Positions 5,064 to 6,791 of a DNA stretch of 6,791 nucleotides are shown here, piece by piece (position 1 is the first letter of the stretch; each line of letters opens with the position of its first letter). The stretch comes from Bacillus_CJ salitolerans. GTDB lineage: Bacteria; Bacillota; Bacilli; Bacillales; SA4. Location: assembly GCF_042680805.1 (NCBI RefSeq), contig NZ_JBHUEM010000036.1, forward strand, positions 1-6,791, read 5' to 3'. The notes beneath the pieces are model-generated. The model was not told where the DNA came from, did not search any database, and was given only the letters and a program-made list of their open reading frames with translations. The translations under genes and the position numbers were made by a program.

Positions 5064-5127
5064 TGCTTCTTTACTTCAACAAGAAAAAGCCAATCTCCTT
5101 CTTGAAGATTAGCACCCTTTACTTTAA
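5064..5127 (-). repeat. Complete copy of the recurrent terminator unit
   Basis: Minus strand: CTTAAAGTAAAGGGTGC, hairpin GCTAATCT / AGATTGGC (5113-5106 with 5096-5089), TTTTTCTTGTTGAAGTAAAGAAGCAGGATAGT. The 35 bases 5087-5121 match 1887-1921 almost exactly, so the two loci share a recent copy. The unit overlaps the last codon and stop of the pseudogene ending at 5119 and serves as its terminator. Confidence 0.75.
5084..5113 (-). terminator. Rho-independent terminator within the unit
   Basis: An 8-bp stem with a G-U pair, extended by TTC/GAA in the loop, followed by TTTTT on the minus strand. It ends the transcript of the nucleotidyltransferase and the small pseudogene behind it. Confidence 0.75.
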
Positions 5128-5339
5128 GTAGGTTCTTTCACAATCTCCATTAATTTTAACATAATTACCCATTTTCAAATTGTCTTGTGTAAAGGTATTG
5201 GATAACGTTTTAGCTGTTTGAGACGGGGACATTTTACTTATTATTGTCCCTGTTTCAAATAGTCTGTTAGGTGCTGCTAGTGGCGAAAACATACGAAAAT
5301 CTTCAATTTAGCCAATTCATCATAGAAATTTAAATTCAT
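5119..5339 (-). pseudogene. Small gene of unknown function with a one-base frameshift
   Basis: The ATG at 5339 starts MNLNFYDELAKL, which then runs into a TAG. The neighbouring frame continues without stops as DFRMFSPLAAPNRLFE, TGTIISKMSPSQTAKTLSNT, FTQDNLKMGNYVKI and NGDCERTYLK, to a TAA at 5119. Adding one G after AAATTG (about 5302-5304) restores a single 73-codon gene (AKLEDFRMFS), so this is a -1 frameshift, not two genes. It starts 15 bases after the nucleotidyltransferase stop on the same strand, without a good ribosome binding site of its own, so it was probably co-transcribed with that gene. I do not recognise the family. A sequencing error could also explain the frameshift. Confidence 0.5.
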
Positions 5340-5354
5340 GTCGTCAATTCGCTG

Positions 5355-6122
5355 TTAGGAGAAGGAAGTTCTGGAAGCAGCCAATGCAGTTAAAGCCTTC
5401 TCAATATAACTATATACTTCTTCTGTAATCCCCAGAAATTCTTCAACATCTACATTACTATCTAAGTAACACGCATACAGATAGTCAACTAAAGCTGAAT
5501 CAATATTGCAATAATCTGATATGGCACTCTTCATCTTAGTAATGTCATCTTGCCAAACCCCTGTATCTTCTAAAACCAAAGAGTATAATGCACGAATTAA
5601 TCTCTTTGAGTAACCTTTGGTATATTTAGATTTCAGTGTGTCATCATTGGCATTAGATAGAAAACCGCGAACGCGATCCACTGCCTCTTGAGTGTCTGAA
5701 TTTAAGTCTAATATGAACTCAGGTGAAATAAGAATAGGCGGTACTTCTTCGCCAATATCAGTACCATGTATACAAACACAGATTATCTTGATCCAAAATC
5801 CCCATTCATTGGGCTTACTTCTTACATCATCCAGTGAACAAATAACCGTATCAACCTTAGTTACTAATCGATATTTTTGTAAAATCTGGTCCTTCAGACA
5901 TGATACTCTATCATAATCTATATCTTCTGGTCTTTCGCATACTATTGTAAAATCTGCATCAGACTTAAATGGCTTAGCAGTACCTTTAGGAATTGAGCCA
6001 CACATATAAATACTGTGAATCTTCCCACTGAACTCTGTAAGCAAGCTAGCTGTATACTCCTCTACAAAAGTCTTGTACTCACTCTGAATATTGATCTTCT
6101 TAATAACCTTCTCCAAAACCAT
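5355..6122 (-). CDS. Nucleotidyltransferase domain protein (aminoglycoside-adenylyltransferase-like fold)
   Basis: With the ATG at 6122 the product has 255 residues. Near residues 36-61 lies the minimal nucleotidyltransferase motif: IYMCGSIPKGTAKPF with the Gly-Ser pair, then SDADFTIV supplying two metal-binding Asp residues, and KVDTVICS about 35 residues later offering the third Asp. The helical C-terminal half (YTKGYSKRLIRALYSLVLED onward) has the arrangement seen in ANT/aadA-like enzymes, where it forms the acceptor site. Such enzymes transfer a nucleotide to a small molecule; the substrate, and any role in resistance, cannot be read here. I prefer ATG 6122, preceded by AAAGGAG at good spacing; ATG 6152 (behind AGGGGG) would add ten residues. 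The gene appears intact and is followed at 15 bases by the frameshifted small gene. Confidence 0.8.
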   Translation of the reverse strand: MVLEKVIKKINIQSEYKTFVEEYTASLLTEFSGKIHSIYMCGSIPKGTAKPFKSDADFTIVCERPEDIDYDRVSCLKDQILQKYRLVTKVDTVICSLDDVRSKPNEWGFWIKIICVCIHGTDIGEEVPPILISPEFILDLNSDTQEAVDRVRGFLSNANDDTLKSKYTKGYSKRLIRALYSLVLEDTGVWQDDITKMKSAISDYCNIDSALVDYLYACYLDSNVDVEEFLGITEEVYSYIEKALTALAASRTSFS

Positions 6123-6213
6123 ATCTGGTCTCCTTTTATCTTCTAAAATCATTTTATATCCCCCTGTTTAAAAGTATATCATTTTATAAATTTTTCTTTT
6201 TTTTGCTTTTTTC

Positions 6214-6260
6214 ACTATCCTGCTCGTTAGTGCAACAAGCACAACTTCGTTAATGTGCAT
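6214..6260 (-). repeat. Partial terminator unit upstream of the nucleotidyltransferase
   Basis: Minus strand: hairpin GCACA...TGTGC (6258-6254 with 6243-6239), then TTGTTGCACTAACGAGCAGGATAG, the 3' flank of the unit. The usual CTAAAGGGTGC 5' flank is missing and no gene end lies before it, so the gene it once terminated has been lost or reduced beyond recognition. It separates the nucleotidyltransferase from transcription further upstream. Confidence 0.5.
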
Positions 6261-6375
6261 AATTATTAGTAAATATACATCCCTCGTAACTGTAAGGATA
6301 AACAGTAGTTGCATGATTGTAAGACCATCATACACACTCTTCCATAAAAAAGGGAAGTCCTTAACTGGAAAAAAG
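6261..6375. other. Gene-poor stretch, possible membrane-protein remnant
   Basis: On the minus strand an open frame through this stretch gives a hydrophobic reading (LTIMQLLFILTV). It has no ribosome binding site and is bounded by an IS-end relic on one side and a terminator unit on the other. It could be the leftover of a membrane-protein gene, but I would not annotate a gene here. Confidence 0.25.
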
Positions 6376-6427
6376 TGTTGCATTTTATCAAGCAAAAACT
6401 GTGTCAACTCTTTCAAGCGGTCACAAC
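6376..6427 (+). mobile_element. Divergent relic of the same IS-like end as the repeat arms
   Basis: TGTTGCATTTTATCAAGCAA, then AAACTGTGTCAACTC, then AAGCGGTCACAAC aligns with the inner 50 bases of the left arm, keeping the two tandem motifs at the same spacing and the identical final GCGGTCACAAC. Similarity is about 70% by eye, much lower than between the arms, and fades to the left of ~6360. It is an old copy of a related end with the tip pointing right. No transposase is present. Confidence 0.55.
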
Positions 6428-6462
6428 CCACCAGTTAAGAGTAATTTTCTATGCCTACGGAA

Positions 6463-6560
6463 GCTAACCTGCTTTTTACTTCAACAAAAAGTGGTACTTA
6501 TCCTTCATGGATAGTACCACGTCTATTGCATTCTCGCTCCCTTTACTTTTAGTGTAATTG
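6463..6560 (-). repeat. Complete copy of the recurrent terminator unit
   Basis: Minus strand: CACTAAAAGTAAAGGGAGCG and AGAATGCAATAGAC, then the hairpin, TTTTTGTTGAAGTAAAAAGCAGGTTAGCTT. The GCGAGAATGCAA part also occurs at the half unit near 3300-3310, so that piece belongs to the unit family. Confidence 0.65.
6486..6520 (-). terminator. Strong rho-independent terminator
   Basis: Minus strand GTGGTACTATCC pairs with GGATAAGTACCAC (one bulged A, 5-nt loop), followed by TTTTTG. It terminates transcription from the gene fragment ending at 6601. Confidence 0.8.
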
Positions 6561-6600
6561 TTCACAATGTTTGGAGCTCTTATTGGAAATAATTTTCGAC

Positions 6601-6693
6601 CTACTTAAAGAAAGATTTTAACTTAAACAAGATATTTCGGGCATTCACTTTTATTTCTGTAAGATCAGTAACATAAATGTTACCAGGATGATG
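6601..6693 (-). pseudogene. C-terminal gene fragment
   Basis: The minus-strand frame reads HHPGNIYVTDLTEIKVNARN and ILFKLKSFFK, then TAG, with a terminator unit about 40 bases further on. A stop lies immediately before the first codon, and a possible insertion-sequence edge begins at 6707, so the gene's 5' part appears to be cut off. The family is not recognised; the fragment is short and could be chance. Confidence 0.3.
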
Positions 6694-6706
6694 CTAGTAT
6701 AGTTTC

Positions 6707-6770
6707 ATGGACACAACCTAGTTAAGTTCTTTAAAATTTGACTAGAATGATAACGAAAGGTTGTGTCCAT
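6707..6770. repeat. 13-bp perfect inverted repeat, possible insertion-sequence edge
   Basis: ATGGACACAACCT (6707-6719) and AGGTTGTGTCCAT (6758-6770) are perfect inverted copies around a 38-base spacer. TGGACACAAC-type sequences are common at the ends of IS3-like elements, and the gene fragment at 6601-6693 ends just before it. It could be the left edge and promoter-operator region of an insertion sequence whose body lies to the right, or a long hairpin. The spacer contains TTGACT and GATAACG. Confidence 0.45.
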
Positions 6771-6772
6771 AA

Positions 6773-6791
6773 ATGGGGAACAAAAATACAG
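6773..6791 (+). CDS. Possible start of a gene running off the right edge
   Basis: An ATG three bases after the inverted repeat opens MGNKNT and stays open to the window end. Its position would suit the first transposase ORF of an IS3-like element, but six codons cannot show this and the upstream AAAGG is a weak, distant ribosome binding site. Confidence 0.2.

Noticed and set aside
5692..5916. Plus-strand frame of 74 codons
   Set aside because: Antisense to the nucleotidyltransferase; no ribosome binding site and no recognisable motif.
6168..6431. 87-codon minus-strand frame (MGCDRLKELTQF...)
   Set aside because: Its first third is translation of the IS-end relic and its last third is the terminator unit, with no ribosome binding site; only the hydrophobic middle could be a gene remnant.
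6253..6438. 61-codon plus-strand frame
   Set aside because: It runs across the IS-end relic and AT-rich spacer, with no ribosome binding site or family pattern.

Overview
The window is AT-rich (roughly one third G+C). It has Bacillus-type ribosome binding sites (AGGAGG, AAAGGAG), TTG and GTG starts, and proteins typical of Bacillus cereus-like genomes: a DUF4179 protein, a DUF3951-type small membrane protein, an isochorismatase-fold hydrolase and a small-molecule-type nucleotidyltransferase. It is most likely a chromosomal accessory region of a Bacillaceae species. I see no rRNA, tRNA or CRISPR array.

Layout. Positions 2-1108 (+) are the C-terminal part of a DUF4179 protein, followed by a terminator hairpin. 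Positions 1304-1499 and 3958-4153 form a nearly perfect 196-bp inverted repeat (I count one mismatch). They enclose about 2.46 kb of small genes, all on the minus strand. The inner tips of both arms carry tandem motifs like the ends of an IS21-type transposable element, and a divergent third copy lies at 6376-6427. Each arm also carries a rho-independent terminator that stops transcription entering from outside. The enclosed segment holds a gene fragment at each edge, two apparently intact short membrane-protein genes (2163-2333, 2451-2621) and several decayed genes with frameshifts or stops. To the right, all on the minus strand, are an isochorismatase-family hydrolase (4290-4847) behind a short leader-like ORF, a frameshifted small gene (5119-5339) and a nucleotidyltransferase (5355-6122). 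Positions 6123-6791 are gene-poor: an IS-end relic, a terminator unit, a 3' gene fragment and a possible insertion-sequence edge.

The strongest pattern is a recurring intergenic unit seen in whole or part at about eight places. On the minus strand it reads ACTAAAGGGTGC, then a variable hairpin with a T-run, then TTGTTGAACTAA-like sequence and GCAGGWTAG. It acts as a terminator after genes, but several copies sit exactly where gene fragments begin or end, and the inverted-repeat arms also begin inside one (at GGGTGC). The unit may therefore mark recombination boundaries.

The two gene fragments at the edges of the enclosed segment are on the same strand and in compatible phase. Together they could be the N- and C-terminal halves of one membrane-anchored protein, as if the segment were a circle opened inside that gene. 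I found no recombinase, toxin-antitoxin pair or defence operon that would make this a defined new system. The best-supported reading is a decaying accessory island shaped by insertion-sequence ends and a mobile terminator-type repeat.
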